DNA of 64,000 nt from Apostichopus japonicus (taxonomy: Eukaryota; Echinodermata; Holothuroidea; Aspidochirotida; Stichopodidae). The stretch spans positions 4,349,001 through 4,413,000 of the forward strand of contig NC_092563.1 of assembly GCF_037975245.1 (NCBI RefSeq). Direction: 5' to 3'. Under the pieces are notes generated by a model that saw only the letters and a list, made by a program, of their open reading frames with translations, had not been told where the DNA came from and made no database searches. The position numbers and the translations under genes were made by a program. Shown here in pieces: positions 34,634-46,111 of this stretch; the stretch's first letter is position 1; every line of letters starts with the position of its first letter.

Positions 34634-37536
34634 TATATATATCTAAATGCAGCATACTTATTTTTTTATGTATATATGTGTGTGTGTGAAATCTTGATAG
34701 AGATAGTTTTGACCTGATTTTTCATACCGTTTATATACAAAATACCTAAATACTGTGTATAATGTCACTGGAAAGCTTTGAAAAGATAAAACTTTGTTAG
34801 TGCTACCTAATTGTTGATAATATTTTGTAAGTGGATGAGATGTTCATTTAGAACAAGTTAAACTTTGCATGAAAACATGTCATATACAACTTTTTATACA
34901 CAGATTTTTTAGTTTTAATGCTTTTAATTTTTCTTATTGAAAAGGAAAAACATGAAGGCTTGCAAGAGCTCGGTAAATCCAAAAACTATTACAAACTGAG
35001 GTTAAACTTGTTTTTATTGTTTTTTGTTGTTATAAGTTTTTGTTATAAGTCTTTTTGTTATAAGTTTTTTGTTATAAGTCTATTTTGTTTCCCATTAAAG
35101 AGATAAAAAAATACACTAAAAAGCTAGAGAAAGCAACTTCTATATATGTTTCTCCAAATAATTCAAGAATGTTGACATTGAATTGGTGGAAGTCTGGTCC
35201 AGACCTTTGTTTTTTTTCCCCCAAGTTGTTCCGACTTCGTACTAAACATAATTGCTTGTTTTTAATATATGCAGGTGACAGCACCAATCAGAATCATGCA
35301 TCTTCTGAGAATAAAGACATTAATCGTAACAAACGCAGCAGGATCCCTGACGAAGTCGATTCCAGTCGGTAGTATTGTCTTGCTGAAGGACCATATATAT
35401 CTACCAGGGTTATGCGGCAATAATCCATTAATTGGGTTCAACGATGAAAGGTACCCCCTTAAATGACTTGCATATAATTTTGATAATTTTTTACTTATTA
35501 AGCTTCATTCTCTTCCTAGTTGATGCAAAGCAAAAACACACTATTGAAATAAACAACTAGCTGGCAAAGTGAAACAAGTTTTAGAACTACCCATAGACAC
35601 AGCTGCTCTAAATTGACAATAATTCCAGAAAGTTGCTTGTGATTGTTGGAACTTACGTAACTAAAAGTAAACGTTCTCAGTTCGATGAGAATGTAATCCA
35701 TTTGAGGAACTTACTGATAGCGTTGCTGCCCTTGACCGTAACGCTAAAAGCATACCTGAATCAACAGATAAACCTTTTATGAAGTTCTTAAAACTAGCTT
35801 ATACATTTTTCTTTGCCCCTTCTTTTCAGGTTTGGTCCAAGATTCCTTGATGTTAGTAAACCGTATGCAAAGCAGTTACGAATAGTAGCCCAAGAAGCAG
35901 TTGCCGAGTTAGGTTTTAGTGGCGCCGTGATTGAGGGCGTTTACTGTATGGTATCTGGACCAATGTATGAATCCCCTGCAGAAGTGAGATATCTAAGATC
36001 TATTGGAGCTGATGTTGTTGGTAAGTAAGTGGAGAATGTCTAGGGTTATCAGAGAATATTGCCCATCAATAAGATAAGGGGCTGAAACAATATAGGGTTA
36101 GAGCAAAAACATAAAATTTATAGGGTTGCAGTAAATGGCTAATTTTCTCAACCAAAATCATCTAAAAATCCTATTTACAAAATCCTATGATAATCCTATT
36201 AACATGTGCTATATTTTTCCTTCATGGTTTAGACTATTGTTATACAAAGAGACTAATATAATGATGGATGCAGTTCAGCTCTTAGAATATTGCACTTGAG
36301 TGAGGAATGATCTGAACGGAGGGAACGTTATGGATATTAAAGACACTGGTACATTGATCAGACATCTTGAACGAGGACTTGCTATATTGTATTGAAACCA
36401 TCGTGTACTAAACTTGATTAATTATTAAAGCAGCATTTTGCGTCCTTTTCTATTTTTCTCAACCTCACTGACTCCACTATGCCATAACGATATACATAAC
36501 TAGCTTATCTAATTAAATTTTACTTCAAATGGTGGCATAAAAGTCGAAAAATTTGCAACTTTCAACTTTGTTTTTCTCCAAGATATTTTCCGTTGGGATC
36601 CCCATAATATGAATATTTAAACACTACGAACGTCATTGACCAGTACGTAATACAACACCATCCTTGATTTGTGTACAGTCTATATGGCAGTTGTACCAGA
36701 GAGTTCCATAACAACTCCCTGGTTGTACCAACGCAAAGTCTTCAATCTATTTTTAGCAACGGCTCATAACTAAACCTGCATCTCTGATTGGTTGAATTCA
36801 AACTAGTGGGTTTGGGGGAAGTGTATGCGATTAATTTTATATGTGGAATTTGTCGTGGACACTTTTCTCATTATCTGCAAATATCCTTAATTACTCGCCA
36901 ATTAACGTTGTTGGCAGGGAAAAACTTGGCTTATATCTTAGTTTGCTGTTTTGTGATTGATATATGTAAAAAACTTGATGGACATGTCAAAAAAGTAGAA
37001 AACGGCGACCAAATGCAAAATGCTGCTTTAAAGGGACATACCCAACCATCATCTTTGATCTATAAAATAGATATACCGATGTGTTCATTCCATATAAGTT
37101 GGGAAAAAAATCTGGTGACATTTTGAGCAAAGGTTTTTTTCCAGAATGTAAATGCTGACTAGAAGTAGGATCCTTTGTTAATGTTAAGGAGACTTGAGAC
37201 ATTGAAATCCTTTGCTACAGACTTGATACAGACTTGATACAAGACATTGTTTGATGACTTGTTGGAATCTGTGAAATGTCAAGCAGTATGGTAAGGTTAT
37301 ATTAAGGTTATTTTTCATGTTTGGTACCATCAGGTATGTCTACCTGTCCAGAGACTATCGCCGCTCGCCACTGCGGAATGGATATACTTGGAATGACCCT
37401 AGTAACAGATGTCTGCGTGTTTTCCGTTGATGATGAAGAACCTCCACTGACCCACGAAGAAGTACTGAAAGTGAGCACCAAGAAAGCGGGCGATATGAAG
37501 GCACTTATCGAGAAAGTAGTCATGAAACTGAAGTAG
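31168..37536 (+). CDS. PNP: Purine nucleoside phosphorylase, paralogue A (Asn-to-Asp base-contact change)
   Basis: Coding exons 31168-31187, 31730-31902, 33537-33640, 35275-35450, 35830-36020 and 37334-37536 join in frame to 288 residues (human PNP 289). PNP splits inosine and guanosine with phosphate into base and ribose-1-phosphate in the cytosol, normally as a trimer. Phosphate and sugar residues are kept: Ser37 in GSGQG, His68 in AGHSG, Arg88/His90/Tyr92 in SGRLHLYEGY, Ala120-121 in TNAAG, Phe159, Glu205 in MYES, Met223-Ser224, His262. The residue matching human Asn243, which holds the purine N7/O6, is Asp247 (LVTDVC). MTAP, which uses 6-aminopurines, has Asp there. The 150s loop is also unusual (GNNPLIGFNDER), as is STCPE in place of STVPE. 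An ATTAAA signal lies at 37725. It is intact and probably functional, with altered base preference likely. Confidence 0.95.
32706..33283. mobile_element. TTAA-flanked foldback MITE, 578 bp, in PNP-A intron 2
   Basis: The left end TTAAAGGGTTGGTTCAG is matched by the inverted right end TTAAAGGATTGGTTCAG. A second inverted pair lies inside (GTGATGTCACATCCTCAC near 32872 and GTGAGGATGTGACGTCAC near 33090), so most of the element can fold into one hairpin. TTAA marks both borders. No open frame. Confidence 0.8.
34594..34643. repeat. (TA)n microsatellite
   Basis: A TA tract interrupted by CAG, in intron 3 of PNP-A. Confidence 0.95.
36425..37031. mobile_element. TTAA-flanked MITE, 607 bp, in PNP-A intron 5
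   Basis: It opens TTAAAGCAGCATTTTGC and closes with GCAAAATGCTGCTTTAA, an exact 17-bp inverted repeat including TTAA. There is no transposase frame. A lone CAAAATGCTGCTTTAAAG at about 56536-56553 in PNP-B intron 5 may be a fragment of the same family. Confidence 0.75.
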
Positions 37537-37869
37537 TCTGTCTCGTTAAAACGTTGAGGCTGTTACGGTGGACTTGCCATCCATAGGGTACAATAAGGGA
37601 ACCTTTCCTGTGGTCTACGAGGATGTACTCAATTTTCATCGATGAGAAAATGTTGAGATGAATTCATTGCTTCTCTTTCTTTTCTTTGAATTTATTTCCA
37701 AAAATCAGTGTTCCTCTACATCATATTAAAGTCTGCTCAACTAATGCATGAAGTCACTTTAACTTGGCATTAGTGAAATCGTAAAACATCATAACTTTTT
37801 ACCTCAATTTAGGAACTTTTTTCGTTTACTTGCTGCCGGCAGGCAAGTGACTTATGCAGTCAAGTTTGT

Positions 37870-38290
37870 GTGTGTGTATGTGATGCTCCAGCTTGTAAAC
37901 ACGATATCTCAAGATAGGAAAATGTATTGGCTCTCACATTGTGCCTGTGGCTTCCCAATAATTAAAACAAGAACTCTATTGTTTTGGGTGGAGGTCATTT
38001 GGTGTCAGCAGAGGGCAACATGTGAAAATCTTAAAAATGCAATATATCTCCAGAACCTGAACATCAAAGGAGGTCATATATGCATGGTACAATAGCTTTA
38101 TGTAGTGTAAATTTTTTACACAATTCAGTGCAGGTCAGAGTTCATTTAAGATCACAAGGGGTCAAAACTTTGAAATACTTATACACAGGATATTTCCAGA
38201 CTGGCTCCCTTGTTTTGCCTGTGGCTTCCCAATAATGAGTACAAGAACCTTACTGTTTTGGTGGAGGTCACTCTGTACAGCCACATATCT
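37870..38290. repeat. Second copy of the ~140-bp satellite family, about 3 units
   Basis: It begins with a GTGTGTGTATGTGATG tract and GCTTGTAAACACGATATC, as does the array at 29095. It lies about 330 bp after the PNP-A stop, so the family brackets PNP-A. Confidence 0.8.
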
Positions 38291-38830
38291 TTCAAAACTT
38301 GAAATATATCATCGTAAGAGGCTGAATATGATAACAATTATGTGCAATTACTAAAACCAAAGTAGGATTTTGAAAGTATTGGTTGATAATCGATATGAAA
38401 TTAAATTACCAGGACTGGTGGCCAGTTGGTGTACAAAACTGGCTATTTAATGGAATCACCGCTCACTTGGCAGATTCTTATCTATCACTTAAATGACCTT
38501 TTTTTTGTATAAATGTACAATGGGGCTGCATGTATGATTTATATTACTAGTTATTTTTACTTTGAAGCTGAGATTGGCATGGAGCTAACAAGCATTCAAA
38601 ATCCTCTCCTTGATTTTTTTTGTAGAAATCTTAGCATGTAATGGGATCCATTGGACCCTTGGTCCCCCCCCCCCCAACCCTCTCTTAGTTTCCACCTTTG
38701 CAAGTTTTGATCATTTCAACATTCAGAGTATACTCAAACACTTTCATAATTTTGATTTTAATTCCAATTCCAATTACAGTCCTGGAAATTATTTTGGCAT
38801 AATGAATACAATGCATATAATACCCTTGAA
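38291..38830. other. Non-genic stretch
   Basis: AT-rich sequence with a C run near 38667. No exon or element recognised. Confidence 0.4.
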
Positions 38831-39089
38831 TTAACTGCTTTTCCAGATTTCAAATAATACACCTCTAGTGAAATTTTCTCTGACATCGGTGTCTTTAAAT
38901 TTGCTGTATGAAGTTTTTTCATCGCCAGAGAGATGAAATTTATGTTCCAAAATGGTAAATGTATCAGAGGCTGTATTTATATCATGAGTAGTGAGGTTCA
39001 TTAGAGCTCTCCATTCACAAACACAAGTCATATCAGCATGGCATTTTTGCAGTCTGGACTTCTTTCTCTCATCGAATACTATAGTTCCT
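38831..39089 (-). CDS. Possible terminal exon of an unrecognised gene
   Basis: On the minus strand a frame opens after the acceptor-like TTTTCTACGCAG and reads 85 residues to TAA, including GTIVFDERKKSRLQKCHADM and a C-terminal ...VLFEIWKSS. The composition is protein-like (charged, mixed, few repeats). I do not recognise the family, and no upstream minus-strand exon with a matching donor was confirmed. It could be an old gene fragment or chance. Confidence 0.22.
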
Positions 39090-42000
39090 GCGTAGAAAAC
39101 AAATATACATCTTGATACTTGTTTAGCAACTTGACCATTTTGTATAGCACTTTGCGATGCAATACTGAATAAATTATTTCTCGATGGGTCCTGTCTACTG
39201 CCAAGAAACTTATCAAGGTGTTGCTATGAGTTCGAGAACTGTGGACATGGATCCACCAGCAGAAGCATAGCGGTAACATGAGTTGACCGCCATACTTGTG
39301 TTCGTAATTTCTTGAAGGAGAGGTCATGTGAAATATTTGTTGGAATGTCCAAGTCAAACACAACATTTTAAGCACCTGACGATTTGTTGTTTACAACCTC
39401 TTGTCTTTTCTTGTTCGCCGAAATTGCACGAGTGGAATGTTTGAGTCAATCATCCACTACGTCTGCATACAAATTCATCTAGCGTGCTCGCTCGTTTGTG
39501 AGCGTTGTGCTCTCATGCGATTGTATTCTTTACATATCTAAAGATTTTTAAACCGTTCAGATCATGCACATTATTACCTTTTTGTTAACGCTTTTCGTTT
39601 AGAAGCCTTCAAGTGATATCAGTTGAAGGTGACTGAAAATATCAATGTTTTTGGTATCCAAATTAGAAGAAATATCTTCTTCTTTTTTTTCGACTAAGAT
39701 TTGAAATAATTTAAATAAGACAGACATGTTGGAAGTAGTCAAGAACAAGGAAAGACGACTCAAATCAGGAGAAAACAAACATTGCATAAGTTTACAATAT
39801 AATGATATGGATTCTTCATTGAGTCGGTGGAGTTGAGCAAAAAGTCCATAAAAAAAAGCATTACATTACAGGACATGTACATTTAATTTTTTTTCCTTTT
39901 GTAGTTCAAGATATGTTAATGTTTGAGTTATGTATTCCAAAACTGCAGACAGGTTTATGATGTTTCATAATTAACTTAAGAAAGTTTAATAGCTGTCCCA
40001 CCATGCATTGCTGACCCATCATGCATTGTATTTTATCTTTGACCTATTAAGTACTTTGTTCTTAATAATTATGTACAGTGCCTTTTCCGAATCCTTTGTT
40101 CATCAGGGAACCTTGATGAGGAAATTCACAAGATATTAAAGTCTCTAATTTTACTGCATAAATCTTGTACTCTGAACTGTTGATGGAGTTTGATTTCTTG
40201 ACCTTGCCTTGCCAAGATTATATTATCACTGGAATGAATGACTAATAACTTTACCCTGTTGTCCAAACATTTTAATTCATCAGGACTTTTCTGGCTTAAT
40301 TGTCATCATGATGTGATGATTAGTTTCAAATTTATATTTGTTCTACGGCTTACGTGATAAACTGAGAAGGTTGTTTCTAAGAAGAAGTGTGTACATTGAT
40401 CAATCTCCTTGGGTGATTTTGTTGTATTTGCCCTTCATTTAATTCTGTGACTAAATAAAACTGTTTCCATTGTTAGGAGGATTGATGTGTATAATAACGT
40501 GATGTCTGGCTCATTCTGGTCGGATGGTACTTTTTGATGACTTCAACATCTCACGGGCGGATGCAGGATTTGAGACAGGGGGGGTGGTCTGACTGGTCCA
40601 GCCGCGCCTGAACGTAAGATTATCTAAGCAGAGCGCCACCATCGGTTGGCGCGGAGCGTACCAGAAAATTTTTGGCTTTACAAACCCCCCAGATGGCCGG
40701 AAACGGCACTTCCCGAGTATTCTAAGCTGCATGTACCTAGCCTGAAAATATGGATCTCATGTCTGCAATTTCTCAATTGATGAGAAAAAACAATCTATGA
40801 AATATGGTAATACATATCAGATGAGTTGAGATGATACAAAAATCATAATGCCTTTAGCCCCCAATCCCCCTCCCGTTTCGTCACCACTGTTTGATGCAGG
40901 GCCGGATCCAGGATTCTGGAAGGGTGAGGGGTTTGGCCTCCAGTGATCCTAGGGTCTAAGGGGAGTGGGTTTCCCTCTATCCATTGTGAAATTCTTGGAT
41001 ATTTAAGTACAACAGGGAACCCCCTTCAATTTAGCCATGCAAAGCACCTCTCTCTTTTGTTTTCTCTTTTTTTTTCTCTTTTTTTTCCTCCTTTTTTTTC
41101 TCTCTTTTTTTTTTGGGCCAGGAGCAGGGGGTCCGGACCCCCTGGACCCCCCCTCTGGATCCGCGCCTGCATCTGAATTTACCAACATTGATTTTTCACA
41201 TGTACTATGGCAGTCTCTTAATAATAATTTAATATTTTAGTGTGCTATTACACAACTAGAAGGATTCCAAAACACTATACATTCCTAAGTTTCTAGGACA
41301 ACTTGTTTAAAAGTTTTTATGTGCAAGCAGAAAATATAGTTCAGTTGTATTTAAGAAATAAATGTCATTGTCATGACTACCATATAAATTATGATCTCTT
41401 ATTACACATATCTGTTGACAGTAAAGATACTCCAAATTCTAAACCTACAGGTACTATTTGGCTGTTTGCCAAGTTTGGTCTAACCTTTTGCTAACTGGTT
41501 GCCTAGCAATTTTAAAACAACCTTTGGTTGAGACTGATTTTATATCAGTATTAATCAGGTAATCCTCGAATTATTAATTACACACTTATAATTATCAGTG
41601 CCTATTATGGGAGATTAAAGCTACTTCAAAAATTGAACAAAATTGCATTCATTTAGAAAACTGCTCAATTTCACTTTGTTGGTGTGAATGTTAATAGAGT
41701 AGTCTCCATATAACCTTTATACAGTGCTATAAATAGATAATGACTTTTGTGGAAAAATTGCCAGCAAATATAAGCTGTTCATTACATTTGAAATAAGATG
41801 AATGATTTAACAGTCCTCGGATACACATTTCACCATATATAATGTTTATGTTAATTGGTGGGGGGGGGGGGGTGGTAGGTAAGGAAGCTCTTTAAATGAC
41901 ATGATGCATCCAAACATTTTAAGTGCAGAAGACACAAAGCTCCCACAGGAAATGAACTCCTAGTGGGACTTTCCATTTGCTTTCGTCTTCATCTGTGAGA

Positions 42001-42425
42001 TTGTCTGTTTTTTTTGTCAGTATCAAGCAAGCAGCCGAGGGTTTGCTAGGGTAGGGTGTAGGCTGAAAGCATATGCAGATGGGTTTTTTTCAAAGTACTC
42101 TTTCTGAATTTTTACCATTCATGCAAATTCATCTCTTTTTTCTTCATCGTCTTCTTCCCTTGTCAATTATTTGAGATTGCGAAAGAAACTAGAGAAAAAT
42201 TAACAGTTATACCATAAATTGTAATAACCTTAATTTGGATAAAAAATGTATTAGTCTCAAGTTTTATTTATATAAAATTTCAAGCAATAGAAACTCTATA
42301 AATGGTGGCTTTCTGAGAACCTAATATTATGTCTCTTTTTTTTATGCAGTTAGTGCTTAAGTTTAGGTATATTTGTTTTCTCTATGTAAGTTAAAGCTAC
42401 ACTATGTAAGGGATTGGGGTTGGAT
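39090..42425. other. Intergenic stretch with MITE remnants
   Basis: Around 40556-40735 there is a partial MITE with a G run and the hairpin core GCGCCACCATCGGTTGGCGC (about 40633-40652). At 40897-41169 a unit bounded by CAGGGCCGGATCCAGG and CTGGATCCGCGCCTG contains a CT-rich tract (41050-41115); its flanks do not show a clear target duplication. The rest is AT-rich with a G run near 41860. Confidence 0.5.
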
Positions 42426-42433
42426 GACTATTA

Positions 42434-43619
42434 CGTGACTGGACAAATACCCCCCAGACAAATACCCCCGGACGATTATCCCCTGTCAACACCCCCCCTG
42501 GACGATACCCCCAAGGACAATTACCCCCAAGGACAATTACCCCCAAGGACAACTACCACCCGGACAGATACCCCGGACAATTACCCCTGAGGACAAAAAA
42601 AAAAAAAACCTGGACAACTACCCACCCGGACAACTACCTCCTCAGACGAATACCCCCTAGACAATTAGCCCCGGATAAATCCCCCTGGACGAATATCCCC
42701 CTGGACATATGCCGTTAACTATAGGGGACAGATGCAGCAACCGATACGCAGGTCTTTTTTCGAGTTTAGTTTCACGCGGGCCTCAACACCTACCCTGGTC
42801 CCTCAGGCAACTGCGAGAGGATATTTACAATTGGGTCATGGTGCCGGTTAAACTGGCACCACTAGGGTCGTCGTGTGCCCTGGCACTTTTAACCACCTCC
42901 CGACTATTTAAAAAGATTCAAAGATTTAAAAAGATTCATATATAAGCACTGATGGTAGTAACTATTAATTAACTTTTAGTTATAGTGACACTATTCTGTA
43001 TTATTAATCTCCGAACAATTCTGGCTTATTGCGACTTACCGCCATGTTTAAGTTTTCTGCTGAGTAATTTTACTTGATGATTTGTTATGTTATGTTATGT
43101 TATGTTAGTTTTTTTATAGCGCTTTATATGGCACTATTAAATTTGGTTATATCACGGAATAATCATCTGATAGATCAGATTAAGAAAATTTTCTTTGATG
43201 GCCCTAATGGGCTTTCGTATATACTACGGGGTTCACCAGCTAAAGGTCCGCTTGGTTCACAGGCTCGGGGGGGGGGGGGGGACTTATGGGTGTATTCTGG
43301 TTTAGTTCGGGTAGTAACCTGGGTGAGGTATCTGTGCCGGTGTATTTGCCCGGGTGGAGTTTTCCCGGAGGTAATTGCCGGGGGGTTAGGGGGTAATTGT
43401 CAAGGGGGTACTTGTCCGGGGTAATTGTCTGGGGGTACTTATCCTCGGGGGTATTTGTCCGGGGGTAGTTGTCCCGGGGGTAGGTGCCCTCGGAGGTGTT
43501 CGTCCTCGGGGGTTTTTGTCCGGGGGGGGGGGTGATTGTCAGGGGGTACTTGTCCCGAGGGTATGAGTCCGGGGATATAAGGCCGGGGGTATTTGTCCGG
43601 GGGTAGTTATCCGGCAACC
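42434..43619. mobile_element. Foldback-type element with tandem-repeat terminal arms, 1186 bp
   Basis: The left arm (42434-42712) is about 18 degenerate 14-16-bp units of the form GGACAATTACCCCC. The right arm (about 43260-43619) is the inverse, GGGGGTAATTGTCC-type units. The middle is about 550 bp of unrelated sequence without a convincing gene. GACTATTA flanks both sides (42426-42433 and 43620-43627), a perfect 8-bp target duplication. The outermost ends (CGTGACTGGACAAATACC and inverted GGTTGCCGGATAACTACC) match at 12 of 18. Foldback elements, including sea urchin TU elements, are known for inverted arms built of short tandem units. The arms are strongly strand-asymmetric in C and G. Confidence 0.85.
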
Positions 43620-43911
43620 GACTATTATACTCCTCCGTATATGATTTTATTGCCGTACAGATGACACGTGAAGTATAAAAACCCAGTGAACTTTCCTCCT
43701 TTAGGTTATTAAATATACCTCTGTTTCTATCATATTGTTTCTATATAATGCCATAAACTTCCAAAGTAAACAGTACAAGTTCCGTTTGTAATACAGTAGA
43801 TAAGATCGAGGAGTTATTTTGTCGGGTTTATGCTTTGTGATTGATCATACTTTGTTTGATGATACCGGCCGGTGCCCTGTTTCATTAAAACAAAACATTG
43901 ATGGAGTGTAG

Positions 43912-46103
43912 CAGGGACGTAGCCAGGGGGGAGCAGGGGGAGCGACCGCTCCCCCCCTTTCAGTGTCGATTTTTTTTTTTTTTAAACTCGTTTTTTTTAG
44001 CATGGTATTTTGTCAGTGCTCTTTTGATCTTGAATACTCGTCAGCTCCGTTAACTCGATTGTAATCGTAGTAATATTCATGCCTACTGATTCAACTACTT
44101 AGTTTGGCAGATGCAATTAGCTAAATTTAGCTTATAGCCAATTACAAGCCAACAGTTGGCCACTGCGTAATAAAATACATATTGCCTGCCTAACCGCACT
44201 CTATGGAATGTCACGAACTGTATGCACAACAGGCGCGTATCCAGGGGGGGGGGGGCGTTGGGGGCGCGCGCCTCCCGGGTAAGAAAAAGAGGAGAGAAAA
44301 AAAAAAGGAAAAAAGGGGGAAAAAGAGGAGGAGGAGACGAAGGAAGGGAAAAGAAAAAGAAGAAAGAGAGAAAAAGGAGAAAAAGAGGGAGTAGAAGGAA
44401 AACGCCAAGACACCGGGAAGAGAAATAGGAACAGTGACATCATTACAGCGCTGGTCCCTATTATATACACAGGGTAGTCAGTGACGGATCAAGGATTTCG
44501 GAAGGGGCGTTTGCCTCACCCTACCCCTTACACCGACAACTCCATTTTTGACGTTTCCATTTTTCCTCTCTCACTCATGATCTATATACTATATATGGTC
44601 TATCATAACGCGTGTGTGTGTATATACGCCTTAAACAATTGTAGAATTGTGCTATGAAACCAACTGTGGCTGGTCTCGAACTCGACCGTTTCGTCGGGGA
44701 ACCTGACGCATTTCGGGAAGGGGGCGACCGCCCCCCTCCCCCTTCAGCATATTTTTTTGATGATATCGCCAGTAATTTCAAAATAGAAAGTGCTTAGATG
44801 CAACTTACAAGGCCTGGGAAGTGTCGTTTCCAGCGATCTGGGAGGCATTTTCGGCCAAAATTTACTTGTACGCTTCGCGCCAACAAATGGTCCTGGGTAG
44901 TGCCATTTCCAGTGATCTGGGAGGCATGTTCGGCCAAAATTTTCTTGAACGCTTCGCGCCAACTTATGGTGGCGCTACGCTTAGATAATTTGCCTTCAGG
45001 CTTCGCCCCTCCCTTGGCAAATTCCTCGCTACGCGCCTGTTCGAATTTGTAAAGCAACCGCAGCAGATATCACATCATATCAGTGAGCATGAAAATGGCG
45101 TTCCAGGATGAAGAGCCTCAAAACTGTCCGACTTGCCCGAAAAAAATAACCCAAATTTCGTTCAACATGTTATGGTCAATATCATATAAACAAGCATCGG
45201 TTATTTACCCTACATCGCATGCCATCGTGTACCGTACGGTCCGTGAAAGTTGCGCAGTGTACCGCGGGATGCTAATGTAAACAACCAAATGTCTTATGTA
45301 GATGGAGAAAAAGGCATGGAGGTCCAATTATGTCAAAACTCTCTTTTACATTAGAAATGGCGAATTAGGGGCTGCAGCCCCCCCCCCCCGCTTCCTACGC
45401 CTATGTGTGTAGTGTTCGGTTTCGGAAATATCTGCTATTTTTTGCATTTCCTTCAACCAAGTTTTATAATAGCCGTTATAAGAGGTTTTAATATTTCTAC
45501 ACCAATAAATTAACTGTGTCTGAATTTTCCAAAATTTCTGACCAACATTCTGCATCACACTTCCCTCTACTCGTGCAATTTTGACTGGTCTGTTAGGGGT
45601 TGAAGGAGGTTTTTCTATATTGGTTGTCCATAGATGAAATTTTGTGCAACATTATGGATATGTTTTGAAGTGAGTTTATTCACGAGAAATGTGAATTTTC
45701 AAATTCTGAACAAATAATGGGCTTGGAACCTTGAAAAGTGGGCCTGACGGATATTGTGGGCCGCGACGTAGAATCACATATAAGAAGCAATGATCCACAG
45801 GACATGCGATGAGGTCGAACATGATTTGTGACTGGTGACAATCTTCAAAAAGGTTATGGATGGAAAAAAACTATCGGGAAATACTTGGTTCTCAGGCAAA
45901 AAGTGTACATCTGGTTGGTCATTTTCAAGCCCGAGAAGTGCCATTTCCGGTGATCTGGGTGGTATCAAAACCAGAAATTTTCTTGTACGCTGCGCGCCAA
46001 CCGATGGTGGCGCTCCGCTTAGATAGTCGTGCCTACAATTTTGAAAATCCATATCAATCGCAAAAAGTGCTCCCCCCCTTTCAAATTCCTGGCTACGTCG
46101 CTG
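43912..46103. mobile_element. Non-autonomous hAT-type composite element, 2192 bp
   Basis: Ends are CAGGGACGTAGCCAGG and inverted CAGCGACGTAGCCAGG. GAGTGTAG flanks both sides (43904-43911 and 46104-46111). Inside lie a second hAT-like end (CAGGCGCGTATCCAGG at 44230), a purine-rich tract (44280-44400), an internally duplicated hairpin-core module (44790-45000), and C and G runs. No transposase frame is visible, so movement would need a helper. The size suggests nesting of several small elements inside one older one. Confidence 0.8.
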
Positions 46104-46111
46104 GAGTGTAG

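Noticed and set aside
31168-37536. PNP-A as an MTAP gene
   Set aside because: Overall sequence and exon phases match PNP-B and vertebrate PNP; only the Asp position resembles MTAP.
40897-41169. hAT-type MITE with CAGGGCCGGATCCAGG ends
   Set aside because: The ends are suggestive, but the flanking 8-mers (GTTTGATG and CATCTGAA) do not match, so borders could not be proved; kept only as a remnant.
41003-41240. Lys/Arg-rich or Phe-rich frames
   Set aside because: They are translations of a CT-rich tract inside a MITE-like unit. The same applies to the frames over the purine tract at 44203-44470.
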